Below, one piece after another: positions 20,177 through 29,133 of a DNA stretch of 64,000 nt. A program made the translations under genes and the position numbers. The first letter of the stretch is position 1. Each line of letters starts with the position of its first letter. The DNA comes from Symbiodinium microadriaticum (Eukaryota > Sar > Dinophyceae > Suessiales > Symbiodiniaceae), in NCBI GenBank assembly GCA_001939145.1, contig LSRX01000811.1, positions 75,782 through 139,781 on the forward strand, in the 5' to 3' direction. The notes under the pieces were generated by a model. That model was not told where the DNA came from. It searched no databases and worked only from the letters and a program-made list of their open reading frames with translations.

Positions 20177-21155
20177 TACTTGGAGGTTCATGGGTAGTTA
20201 TAAATGGGGTTATAAGTAGGTTAACTATATTTATGTTTGGGGAGGGAAGGATAAGACGGATAAGACGTATTATTTTCACACGCCTCCTCGAGACTAAAGT
20301 TATCTACTTTATTCTCGTAAAGTAAACACGTCTATACATGTGTAAGGCTCACGCAAAGGTTTTGTGCAAGCAGCCAGGCAGCTGGATAAAGTTGCAACGA
20401 CGTCTCATATCTACAACGTAAAAGTTGCAAGCCTCAGGAAAAGCTGGACACATACAGCATCCAAAGTTGCGTTCCAAACAAAAGTTCCTTGTGCACGTGC
20501 TGTCGGCCCATTTAAGTGCAGCGACAAAGTTGCCATCGTTGTGCCCAAAAGTGTCGTGTGCGTCCATGGCACATCAAAGTGCAGCATGGGGTCGGCACAG
20601 CAAAGTGCAGCGACCAAAGATCATGGCCCAACCCAAGAGGGCGAAAAGTGGGCATTCAAAGTCTTGCCTGTCGCATCAAAGTTGAAGGTGTGGCTCCTGC
20701 GATGGGCACCCAGCCTTCAGCCTGGTCTTCGAAAAGTTGTACACATCGGGAAGCACAGGCAGGTGCATCAGACGAAAGTGTCGACGTGCCGGGTCGTCAA
20801 AGTACCGGCTCAAGTCCGACACCAACTTGTATGGTCCCTGAAAGTGACAGACACATACAAAAGTGCACCACGACGGGTTCATTGGCATCTCACAAGTCTC
20901 CGTCCGTATCAGAAAGTCGACGTAGTGCCGATTCCACATTCTGGCTCGTCCAGAGCCAAAGAAAAGTGCCAGCCACTGCTGCGTAGGTTTGCATCCAAAA
21001 GTGCAGATCTCCGCATCTGGTGGAAAAGTGTACTGGACACCTTGCTTTTCCATGACTTATGATTATGAATGGGGCTCTAAGCAGGTTAACTATGTTTATA
21101 ACCCATATTAGGGGACTTATATCCCTACTAATACATACCCATGAATCTGCAAGTA
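20177..21155. mobile_element. Family A element split by an 824-bp insert
   Basis: The left part (20177-20235) has the terminus TACTTGGAGGTTCATGGGTA. The right part (21061-21155) ends CCCATGAATCTGCAAGTA. The bases next to the insert are duplicated on both sides: TAAATGGGGTTATAAGTAGG plus TTAACTAT (about 20199-20235) recurs degenerately at about 21060-21099. The insert was therefore created by, or followed by, a direct duplication of about 37 bp. Confidence 0.8.
20388..21029 (+). repeat. Interspersed AAAGT motif array
   Basis: AAAGT, usually CAAAGT or AAAAGT followed by TGC or GC, occurs about two dozen times in some 640 bp, always on the plus strand. Spacings are irregular, from 12 to 55 bp, so this is not a tandem satellite. 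Both strands contain open frames. The minus-strand frame (20676-21053, then other registers) has a Phe at almost every motif, since ACTTT reads as -TF, -NF or -HF. Confidence 0.75.
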
Positions 21156-21565
21156 TGCCCCCTGAAACATGTCAGTATACCCCTCAAGCGAATGTTACCA
21201 GATCCCCACGTCAGCCCTCACCTCCTCATACAAATAAAACTGAGACCATCCATAAACCTGCCCAAACTAAAACCGAGTACCGCCGAACTACAGAACAAAG
21301 CCTCCAAAGCACAGAGCTCCTTCTGCACACCTATAAACACAACCATCAAGAACTGTACCTCTAACAGACCCAGAGGCTCCATGGTATACTACTATGATGG
21401 AAGTAGGCCCCAAAAGGCCATCCTTATCATGGCTTTCCGGCTTAGGGTTTGGGAGGGACCTGATTCCATAATGCCCTAAACCCTATAAGCTCTAAACCCA
21501 AGCCTAAAAGGAAGCCTTATGGCAAATAGGGTTTAGGGGGGACCTGCTTCCATAAGGGTAGTACA

Positions 21566-21965
21566 TGGGTAGTTCTCTAAACTAGGGTCCCTTGTTAAGC
21601 CCACAATATAGGACGGCACCCTTATGAAAAGGACCCTAAAAGGGATCCTCGAATTTAGAGAACTAGTAGCCTTATGGTAACCCTATAGAAACCCTTAGAG
21701 ATCCCTTTAAAGGAACCCTAAAAGGGACCCCCCGGAGTTTAGAGAACTACCCCTATTATAGTAATGTTAAGAAACCCTTATAGATTCCTTTTAAGGAACC
21801 CTAAAAGGGACCCCCCGGAGTTTAGAGAACTACCCCTATTATAGAACCCTCATAGATCCCTTTAAAGGAGCCCTAAAAGGGACCCCCCGAATTTAGAGAA
21901 CTACCCTTGTTATAGTACCCCATAGAAATCCTCATAGATCCCTTGAAGGAACCCTAAAAGGGACC
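21566..21965. mobile_element. Family D element followed by tandem half-copies
   Basis: A complete family D element (21566-21668) is followed by about four head-to-tail partial units. Each contains CCCTTTAAAGGAACCCTAAAAGGGACC and TTTAGAGAACTACCC (about 21700, 21780, 21860, 21930). Confidence 0.75.
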
Positions 21966-22129
21966 CTAAACCCTAAACCCTAGACCCTAATGGTAGTATA
22001 TACCATTAGGGTTTGAGGTTTAGGGTTTAGGGTCCCTTTTAGGGTTCCTTGAAACGATCGAAAAGGAACCCTAAAAGGGACCCTAAACCCTAAACCCTTA
22101 GACCCTATAGCCCTAAACCATAATGGTAG
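21942..22129. repeat. Three-arm palindrome (A, inverted A, A)
   Basis: AAGGAACCCTAAAAGGGACC plus CCTAAACCCTAAACCC (21946-21995) is repeated inverted at 22001-22050 and again direct at 22061-22129. The centres are GGTAGTATATACC (about 21998) and AACGATCG (about 22055). Confidence 0.9.
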
Positions 22130-22174
22130 TGTGTATATATATATATATATGTATGTATATATATATATATATAG
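22130..22174. repeat. TA dinucleotide microsatellite
   Basis: GTGTATATATATATATATATGT is followed by a second TA run. Confidence 0.95.
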
Positions 22175-22365
22175 AGCCTCTGGGAGAGTTAAAGCTCGCC
22201 TCACGGCCCAACTCCACGGGTCTCCAGGCCTCAGACAGTCTTGGGGTTTAGGGCTTAGGGTTTAGAGGGTGTAGGATTTAGGGTTTAGGGTTTAGAGGGT
22301 GTAGGATTTAGGGTTTAGGGGGTTTAGGGTTTGGGGTTGGGGTTTAGGGTCTAGGGTTTAGGGGC

Positions 22366-22403
22366 TACTTGGAGGTTCATGGGTAGTTATAAATGGGGTT
22401 ACA
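22366..22403. mobile_element. Family A element, left end only
   Basis: TACTTGGAGGTTCATGGGTAG and TTATAAATGGGGTTA, then unrelated sequence. Confidence 0.7.
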
Positions 22404-22475
22404 AGGGTTGCTGTAAGGCTTACTATAAGGGTTTGGTCTTTCGTGTTTAGGGGTTTAGGGTTTAACTGGGTGATG

Positions 22476-22591
22476 TAATTGGAGGTTCAGGGGTAGTTGT
22501 AAATGGGGTTATAAGCAGGGTAACTCTATTTATAACCCATATTGGGGGACTTATAACCCTATACTTATAACTACCCATGAACCTCCAAGTA
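22476..22591. mobile_element. Family A foldback element, complete
   Basis: It runs from TAATTGGAGGTTCAGGGGTAG to CTACCCATGAACCTCCAAGTA, with TA at both ends. Confidence 0.85.
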
Positions 22592-22882
22592 GAGGAGTTG
22601 GGACCTGCAGGGCTTTCGCGTTCCGTTAACGGGTTTCTTCAGAAAGGGTTCCTTTATTCAACATTCCTTTAAGCACTCCGTGGCGGGTTCCGTGAACAGT
22701 TCCTTCCAGGGCTTTGAAATTAGAGGTTTTGGGTCCCTTTAGGGCTTTCGGGCTCAAGGTGCAGGGTTTAGGCTCCTAGAAGGGCTATCTACCACTTCTA
22801 TTCGGGTTCTGGGGTTTAGGGCATCGGTGGGATTGGAGTTTATGCATTGCTTTTGGCGGTTCGGTGTAGGGTGTAAGGCGGG

Positions 22883-23215
22883 TTAGTTGAGGAATAAATA
22901 CGGTAAGCGATGCTTGGTACTTTGACAACATTTGCTCATCCCCTCAGTTGAAGATTTGAAGTCTAGCAGCTTGGAAGCACGCTGCCGGCAACGACGGAGG
23001 ACGGCAGCTTCTGCTGTAAGCTGGCTCGTTTTCGGAAAGCCGCGATTGCATTCTCTTGCTTTGTCGACTCTCAGAAGCACTGCGGTCGTCGCTCGCCGGT
23101 CTCGGGAACCGATGGACGTGGTTCTTGTGTTCCGCATTTGGCGTTTCAGCGCGTCCTGTTTCAGACACGCGAAAGACCAGTTCTCTTCCTCGTCGTCGCT
23201 TGCTTCAGCTGCCAT
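22883..23215 (-). CDS. Open frame with acidic N-terminus, unknown protein
   Basis: On the minus strand an ATG at 23213-23215 starts MAAEASDDEEENWSFACLKQ and continues for about 110 residues with an Arg/Lys-rich body. The region is free of telomere motifs. A second minus frame (22944-23168) and a plus frame (22932-23228) are also open, so a splice or register change cannot be excluded. No domain is recognised. Confidence 0.4.
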   Translation of the reverse strand: MAAEASDDEEENWSFACLKQDALKRQMRNTRTTSIGSRDRRATTAVLLRVDKARECNRGFPKTSQLTAEAAVLRRCRQRASKLLDFKSSTEGMSKCCQSTKHRLPYLFLN

Positions 23216-23689
23216 CGTGCTCGTTTGACAAGCTGCGCACGTAATCAAACGATGTTCCGACTTGTACTCCGGCCACTTCGCACTTCACAGTAAATTCTCA
23301 AGGACCTTAACTGATGAGATTGATTGAAAGTGTCCTCCTAGAATTTCAAGTAAATGGCGCTCTCTGATTGGTGAAGTCCACTCTATACCTGCTGCCTGCT
23401 TCATCGAGTGTTGCGCAGACAACTGAACCATGATAGGGTTTTGGGAGCTAACATAGGGGCCTCCATGATTAGAAGAGAGTGCTGGGGTATATCGTCTGGC
23501 AATCTCTAGTAGCATATCTCAAGGGACTAAAGGAGAGACCCTTAAAGGGACCCTTGGGGTTATACAGGGGCTTTATGAGACTATATATATAAGGGGTATA
23601 TAATGGTTATATAGGGTATTAGGATTAAGCTGTCCCTTCCAGGGGTCCCTCCTATTGTCCCTGAAATATCTCTAGGCAGGGGCCGGCAG

Positions 23690-23910
23690 GAGTGGTAAAG
23701 AATTGGAAACACTAACCCCTGAACCCTAACCTCTGTCCCCTAGCCCCCTAAGCCCTAAACTCAACCCTGAACCCTGACCCATATAAACCCTAAACTAAAC
23801 CCTGAACCCTAACCCCCATAAACCCTACACTAAACCCTGAACCTAATCCCTGTAAACCCTAAACTAAACCCTGAATCCTAACCCCAACCCCTATAAACCC
23901 TAAACCGAAA
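23690..23910. repeat. CCCTAAA-derived array (CTAAACCCTGAACC unit)
   Basis: Repeated AAACCCTAAACTAAACCCTGAACC with CCCCTATAAACC interruptions form three to four degenerate units of about 40 bp. Confidence 0.75.
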
Positions 23911-24333
23911 TATTCAGGACCCCAAGGCTCAACCCCAGCTCCTCTAGACGTTCCTAAACCCTAAGCAACCCTAAGATAACAAAAAGAACTAAACCCTGAA
24001 CCCTAAATTCGTACTTAATGTTTAGGGTTTATGAAATCCCCTAATCAACCCCGAAATAAGGCCTGGAACCTAAAATCTCTGGCGGGTGCCCGACATCTAG
24101 CCGCTGCTCGCCCCCGTCCCAGCGCATCACGCCATGGAAGGGCTGGGCCTGTCAGATCACTTTCCTTAAGAATTGTTTCACGGTTGTTAAGGGTAAAGGT
24201 GTCGACAAGGGTTCTATAAGGCTCCATAAACCTTGCCCTAAACCCTAAACGCCGAAGCCTAAATCCTAAACCCTAAACCCGAAATCCTATAAGGCTGCAT
24301 CAAACTTGCTTGGGGCCTGGACCCTGTAGAATG

Positions 24334-24436
24334 TAATGCTTCTTGTGTTTGGAAAGCCTGCTTTTATTTATGGGTGTTGGGTTTAGGGTTCAGAGTTTAG
24401 GGTTCTAATGCTTCTTGTGTTTGGATAGCCTGCTTT
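24334..24436. repeat. Telomere-like block between 31-bp direct repeats
   Basis: TAATGCTTCTTGTGTTTGGA plus AAGCCTGCTTT (24334-24364) recurs at 24406-24436 with one mismatch. The 41 bases between them are degenerate TTTAGGG repeats. Confidence 0.85.
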
Positions 24437-25116
24437 GATGGGTAGCAACCGAGAATGAGAAGCTAGGGCCAGCTAGGGTAACCAACAAAGGTGCTGCAGT
24501 GTAGGGTCTACGGGTTTAGTTGCGGGCTTGAGGGTTAATCTATAATACAACACAGTATGATATAACATGGTTTTTAATTAGCATGATTTAACCTACTTAT
24601 TGCCTTATGCAGAAGGCTTATAAAGGATCAGGACCCCAATTTCTGTTGAACCCTGACTCTTGATTACATGCCCATTATTTGTACATAAGGAATTGTAGTG
24701 TTTAGGGCAGTGGGCTAGGATGTACCTCATAAGGGGGGTAGGTGGGGAGGGGAGTAGGGGACTGTTTCCTTACTGGCATTTTGGGCCCCTACCCCCCTCC
24801 CTCTACCCCCTAAGGGTCCACCACTAGTACTGCTCCTGGCCTCACTCTCTGTCGGTGATTCTTGCCACCGCGCATGAAACCGAAACACGAAAACGGTTCA
24901 CCTTAACACCCAAAACCAAGAGCCTGACACCCAAACAACCTAAACCAAAAACCCTAAACCCTAAGCCTAACTCCAAAGCCCCACCAAAACCCCTTTACCC
25001 CAAACCAAGGTGGGCCTGGCCGGCTTAACCACTGCCTAACCGTACCAAACACGTCGCCTACAAAGCCCACAGAGACCAAAGAGAAACCCCAAACCCTAAA
25101 CCCTAAACCCCTAAAC
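24437..25116. other. Unassigned sequence
   Basis: A foldback-like stretch lies near 24735-24810 (GGGGGGTAGGTGGGGAGGGG against CCCCTACCCCCCTCCCTC). CCCTAAA variants follow from 24945. A minus-strand segment near 25012-25080 (SLVSVGFVGDVFGTVRQWL) is open and could be a further exon of the 25117-25856 gene. Confidence 0.35.
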
Positions 25117-25856
25117 GGCCTCCTCCGGAATGTCCTTCCGATGGCCGCAGACGAAGACCATCATCTCGGGCTCCAACTTGCTGTCCTCGCTGAGGCTTTG
25201 GGTTTATAGGGTTTAGGGGTTTCAGGGCTTTTGTAGGGGTTTCAATTAGGGTTCAAAAACTTTAGGGTTTAGGGCCATGGGCTCATGGTTTGAATGCTGA
25301 CGGGGTGGCAAGGCTCGGGGTCTGGGGCAGCCTACACCCGCAAATTCCCGCCAACATCCGCGTCCTCCTCCACAGGGATCGGACTGACGTAGAGAAAGAC
25401 AGAGACCTCGTAGCTGTCCATGGTGGCTCAGGGTAAGTGCCAGACAATTTGGTTATAATATGTGTAGAATCAACAACTGCTTACCCCTAAACCCTAAACC
25501 ATAAACCCTAAACTTCTAAACCCCAGACACGCAAGTCCTCTGCAAGTAAAGTTGCAGGTAAAGTTTCTTGTCTTCGATAGCCGAGTTGATGGTCAGCATT
25601 CTTTGATCTGGTCAACATGGGTATCCGTCTAAACCTTCAATCACAAACCCTAAGCATGAACCCCCATGCCCCAAACCCCTGACGCCCTACAAGCTCATCA
25701 AGCTCTAAACTCTGAACCCTAAGGCCTGAACCCTAATAAGCGTTTTAACTCTAAACCCTGAGCCCCAAACATCCCTACACCCCACACCCTCAACCCCCAA
25801 GTTTTCTGGGGGAAGCCCCCGCCTTTATCCAAGATCCTACGGCTTTGCGTGGCCAT
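25117..25856 (-). CDS. Four-exon gene model (5' part), unknown protein
   Basis: Minus strand, exons 25856-25795, 25600-25522, 25406-25338 and 25185-25117 (62, 79, 69 and 69 bases). Exon 1 starts with ATG (MATQSRRILDKGGGFPQKTW). Introns open GTTGAGGG, GTTTAGAAG and GTGTAGG, and close AAAG, CGAG and CGAG. Phases agree at all three junctions with these acceptors. The first two introns open with GT inside telomere-like sequence; the third opens GTGTAGGC and its telomere-like sequence lies in its second half. The last exon ends GCC|GTTTAGGGG, so the gene continues downstream. An alternative acceptor for exon 3 would include a Kozak-like GCCACCATGG (about 25419-25427), a possible second start. The 93-residue partial product matches no family I know. 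A plus-strand frame over exon 3 is also open. Confidence 0.55.
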
Positions 25857-25904
25857 GGCAGTAGAAGCTACAGAGCACCAGAAACATCTAGAAACTCTAA
25901 GGTA

Positions 25905-26230
25905 CTATGGAATCACAATCGACGAGGTTGTAGGGCTTGGGTCTGCTGGTACTGCTTCAGGCATCTCAGGCCCCTGCGCTGACGCTGAGGCAAACGTCCT
26001 TTGCACAAGTCGCCATCTACACGCAAGGCCAGAGTTTTTCCGCATGATTCCCCGGAACATGCCCACATGGGGGTCTTCCGCAGCTCGACGAAAAGCTTGG
26101 TGCCTGGCTCGACCTTGCCTGTAGATATTTTGGTGTGATACTTCACGGTTCAACTCAGTAGAAACAAAATGATTGCGAGGCTGACGGCTTGATCTTCAAG
26201 GTATACAGGATCTTCGCAGCTGTCAAGGCA
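25905..26230 (-). CDS. Minus-strand coding segment(s), frame unclear
   Basis: One frame (26146-25913) reads KISTGKVEPGTKLFVELRKT and SCGKTLALRVDGD; another gives LTAAKILYTLKIKPSA near 26220. The registers differ, so either a short intron separates them or the segment is degraded. A plus-strand frame (25849-26124) overlaps and is also open. No domain is recognised. Confidence 0.3.
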
Positions 26231-26519
26231 GTGGAAAAAAGATCCGCTTACATTTTCCGGTGGTTTTGGTTTCGAGATTGGAGTCACTGGGTTCATGGGT
26301 ATCTTGCTATCCCCGTTAGGACCGTTACAATTAACATTCGCCCTGCTGCACCGCACTTGCACCTCACGCCCGAAGTGCCTCGCTTGGAAAGCCCTTCTCA
26401 AACCCTGACACTACCTGACTCCAAAACAAAAACCCATTGCAATGCACTGGCCAAAAAAACCTCGAAACCCTCAGCCGTAAGGCCCAAAATCAAGATCAGG
26501 ACACGCCCTGAACTTCCTT

Positions 26520-26760
26520 AAACCCTAAACCCTAAAACCCTAAACCCTAACTTCCCCTATACCCTAAGCCCTAACTTCCCTAAACTCCAAGGCCCTACAC
26601 CCTAAACCCTAAAATCCTAAACCCTAACTTCCCTAAACTCCAAGGCCTTGAGCGCTGAACCCCCGAATCTCATAACCCCTAGACTCCCTTATGGATCCCC
26701 TTATAGATCCCTTTAAAGGATCCCTAAACTCCAAGGCCCTAAGACCTGAATCCCCGAGTC
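26520..26760. repeat. CCCTAAA-derived array with CTTCCCTAAACTCCAAGGCC units
   Basis: The phrase TTCCCTAAACTCCAAGGCC recurs at about 26574 and 26628 among CCCTAAACCC heptamers, and a shorter CCCTAAACTCCAAGGCC at about 26721. Confidence 0.75.
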
Positions 26761-26776
26761 TCTCCTCCCGGGGAAC

Positions 26777-26851
26777 GCAGAGTGCTTTCTGCTTCGTCAG
26801 CGGGCGCCCGCTGAGCTCCGTGGAGATCTGTCGGACGACAGAGTGCGAGTT
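26777..26851 (-). CDS. Candidate internal exon (25 codons), unknown protein
   Basis: Minus strand: the acceptor CCCTGTAG is followed by exactly 25 codons (NSHSVVRQISTELSGRPLTK, then QKALC) and the donor GC|GTTCCCC. It is flanked by CCCTAAA-type sequence on one side and TTTAGGG on the other. The plus strand also has an open reading (SAFCFVSGRPLSSVEICR). Confidence 0.45.
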
Positions 26852-26907
26852 CTACAGGGTTTAGGAGTTTAGGGCTTATTTGGTTTAGGGTTTAGGGCTT
26901 ATTTATT

Positions 26908-27003
26908 AATAGAAATCCTGCATTACCTTAAGGACCCTAAACTATGGGAACTATGGTACATTCCTTATTATGGCTAATGCAGGATTTATATCATCAACCG
27001 TAG
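26908..27003. mobile_element. Family J foldback element, copy 2 (inverted)
   Basis: TAATAGAAATCCTGCATTACC and GGCTAATGCAGGATTTATATC are the arms. It is the reverse complement of 254-355 with most bases conserved. Confidence 0.7.
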
Positions 27004-27589
27004 TTCTACAGGCTTTAGGGTTTAGGGCTTATTTATCACTTGTGTTTGTCTTTGTTGGTGTTTTTCGTCTTAGTGTTGCTATTGCAGCTAGTAATTGCTG
27101 ATATGTCTTATTTCCAGCTGTGGTGTGCTGAGCGATTACGAACTTAGTGTAACGATCCCAGCCTCACAGGTGTCTATTTAGATCCACGAATGTAACAACA
27201 TGCTTGGAAAATCTATTTTACGATTGGGATCCTAAACTCAGAAACTCAGAAACTCCGGTAACCAACAAGAGGTACCCACCTACCTAAGCCCGGAACCCCA
27301 AACCCTGAACCATGCTCTAAAACACCCGAAAACCCGCAAACCCTAAACCCTAAAACGGAATATGATGTGCATAGCCCTTAGGGTGCACGCGTCACATGGG
27401 TAGAGGCAGCATTGAGATGTGGCTGTGTTCGGCTGTGTCGGTGGGCAGAGTATGATGATTCACAAACCCCTAAACCCTAAAGCCCTAAACTCTCAAAAAC
27501 CCTAAACCCTAAACTCTCAAAAGCCCTAAATCCCGAAACCCTCAAAACCCCCCAAAAGCCCGGAAACCCCTAGACCCCCGAAGCCCCAC

Positions 27590-27682
27590 CCTTTTCGAGC
27601 CCTTGGAACGCCGCCTCCAACTCCCGAGGCGGCACGAGGATCTCCAGCTCTGCGAGGTCGCCCTCGACAGGGGGGGTGAACT
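27590..27682 (-). CDS. Candidate internal exon, unknown protein
   Basis: Minus strand: the acceptor CCCCTAG precedes an open frame FTPPVEGDLAELEILVPPRE, then LEAAFQGLEKG, with donor AAGG|GTGGGGC. The strongly amphipathic helix-like sequence lies between CCCTAAA and TTTAGGG blocks. Confidence 0.5.
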
Positions 27683-27815
27683 CTAGGGGTTTTCGGGTTT
27701 AGGGTTTTAGTGGTTTAGGGTTTTAGGGTTTAGGGCTTAGGGTTTAGGGTATTGGGGGTTTTAGGGTCTAGGGTTTTAGGGTTTAGGGCTTAGGGTTTAG
27801 GGGCCTTGGGACTCC

Positions 27816-27920
27816 CCAGAGAGCCCAGTATCCCTTAAGTAAGGGATATACCTTAAATTATAGGGGCCTCAATATTATGATTTAAGGGTTTTTTCCTTAA
27901 TGAAAGGATGTTGGACTCTA
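27816..27920. mobile_element. Family F foldback element, copy 1
   Basis: CCAGAGAGCCCAGTATCCCTTAAG on the left and TTCCTTAATGAAAGGATGTTGG on the right, with the core GGGATATACCTTAAATTAT. Confidence 0.6.
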
Positions 27921-28003
27921 GGGGGGGGGGCCTTGACAGGGCTTAGGGGCTTATAGGGTTTTCAGGTTTAGGGGTTTAGGGATTTAGGGGTTTGGGGGGA
28001 CTT

Positions 28004-28113
28004 TCCAGAGAGCCCAATACCCCCTTAATCAAGGAATATACCTTAAAGCTTATCAGGGTTCCTAGTATATAATTTAAGGTATATTCCTTAATTAAGGGAT
28101 ATTCGAGTCTCTT
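28004..28113. mobile_element. Family F foldback element, copy 2
   Basis: CCAGAGAGCCCAATACCCCC on the left and AATTAAGGGATATTCGAGTC on the right, with an internal inverted AATATACCTTAAA / TTTAAGGTATATT. It lies 84 bp from copy 1 in the same orientation. Confidence 0.65.
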
Positions 28114-28515
28114 GGCAGAGGTGGGGCTCTAGGGGCCCTGACAGGGCTTAGGGAAAGGGTTTCGGGTTTAGGGTTCAGGTAAACCCTACACCCTAAACCG
28201 TAGGGTTGTTGAGGGGATCTAGGACTCATCATCTGAAAGGGGGTTTAGGTTTTGTATAGGGGTCAAGGTGGAAGGTAACTGAGATATTTTGAGCGCTTGC
28301 AAAGTTGTAGTGCTGTTTTCGGGGACTCCGTGTTCTAGCACTAGTGAGATACCTCCGTCTTCCAAAGAACAGTTACTCAGGAACCTTCTTCCAATCATGT
28401 AGGCCCGTAGATGAATGTAGGCTTATGCATTATATTATGGCCTAGATCCTAAACTGATGTTTATGAGCACCCCCTAGTGGCGGATTCGTAGAAACCAACA
28501 GCACGTTCGCAAATC

Positions 28516-28626
28516 CTACTGATGCCACATACTGGCACGATCAGTACCACCTTTCTTGTCGCCAGTCTTCTTCGTAGCATCTTTCTTCTGGCCAGTCTTC
28601 TTTGCAGCGTCGCAGAATGGCATCAT
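28516..28626 (-). CDS. Small lysine-rich protein (36 residues) or first exon
   Basis: On the minus strand ATGATG (28626) starts a frame with the repeated motif AAKKTGQKKD / ATKKTGDKKG, ending at TAG (28516). Ten of 36 residues are Lys. The repeat resembles the basic tails of histone H1-like or other DNA-binding proteins of algae, but that is only compositional. A GT donor (AAAG|GTGGTACTG) inside could end a first exon. Confidence 0.4.
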   Translation of the reverse strand: MMPFCDAAKKTGQKKDATKKTGDKKGGTDRASMWHQ

Positions 28627-28644
28627 ATGGTGTGTTGTTAAACC

Positions 28645-28730
28645 CTACCTAAACCCCCACAAAGTAGGTAAATAATAGCCCAAGACCCTTAAAAGGCTAT
28701 TATTGTTACATACTTTTGGCCTCCAGGTAA
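28645..28730. mobile_element. Family C foldback element, copy 2
   Basis: TACCTAAACCCCCACAAAGTAGG against CATACTTTTGGCCTCCAGGTA, with the core AATAATAGCCCAAGACCCTT. Confidence 0.75.
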
Positions 28731-28848
28731 ACCCTAAACCCTAATCTCGGCCTGTCTCTTCAACCCTGGATTCCTTGGGGGCTTTGGCTTCGATTCACAA
28801 AGCTCAGAATGCACCGTCCGCGGCTTTGGACAGTTGTTCCGTCTGACT

Positions 28849-28942
28849 ACCCATCGGCTCCATAGTAGTTCCTTTTTCGGGTTTATATTTGGGATCCTAT
28901 TAACGTAATCCCAAAAAGGAACTACTATGGAGCCTCTGGGTA
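28849..28942. mobile_element. Family B foldback element
   Basis: TACCCATCGGCTCCATAGTAG and CTACTATGGAGCCTCTGGGTA are the complementary arms, with TA at both ends. Confidence 0.85.
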
Positions 28943-29000
28943 TCTTCGAATACCCACAAATGCGGACGCTGAGAACTGAGCCTGTGAGACTGTGACAGAC

Positions 29001-29122
29001 ATGATGACGTCGACCTTAAAATACAAGTCGGCCAGGGAGCAGCCAGCCCTGGGTGAGGCAAGACTTCAGTCTGCAATCTTGGCTACTTCGAACGTCGTGT
29101 TGAGGGCTGCCCACCATGCTTC
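29001..29122 (+). CDS. Candidate first exon, unknown protein
   Basis: ATGATG at 29001 begins an open frame of about 40 codons (MMTSTLKYKSAREQPALGEA, then RLQSAILATSNVVLRAAHHA) that ends in a consensus GTGAGT donor at 29123. The helical pattern could be a targeting or transmembrane-adjacent segment. Minus-strand frames over it are shorter. Confidence 0.4.
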
Positions 29123-29133
29123 GTGAGTAGCTA

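Noticed and set aside
20388-21029. CRISPR-like array
   Set aside because: The repeat is only 5-6 bases, spacers vary from 12 to 55 bp, and the window is eukaryotic.
20364-21062. 232-residue plus-strand frame as a gene
   Set aside because: It is open because of the AAAGT motif array (repeated KV/KVA/SKV residues), has no ATG context or domain, and competing frames exist on both strands.
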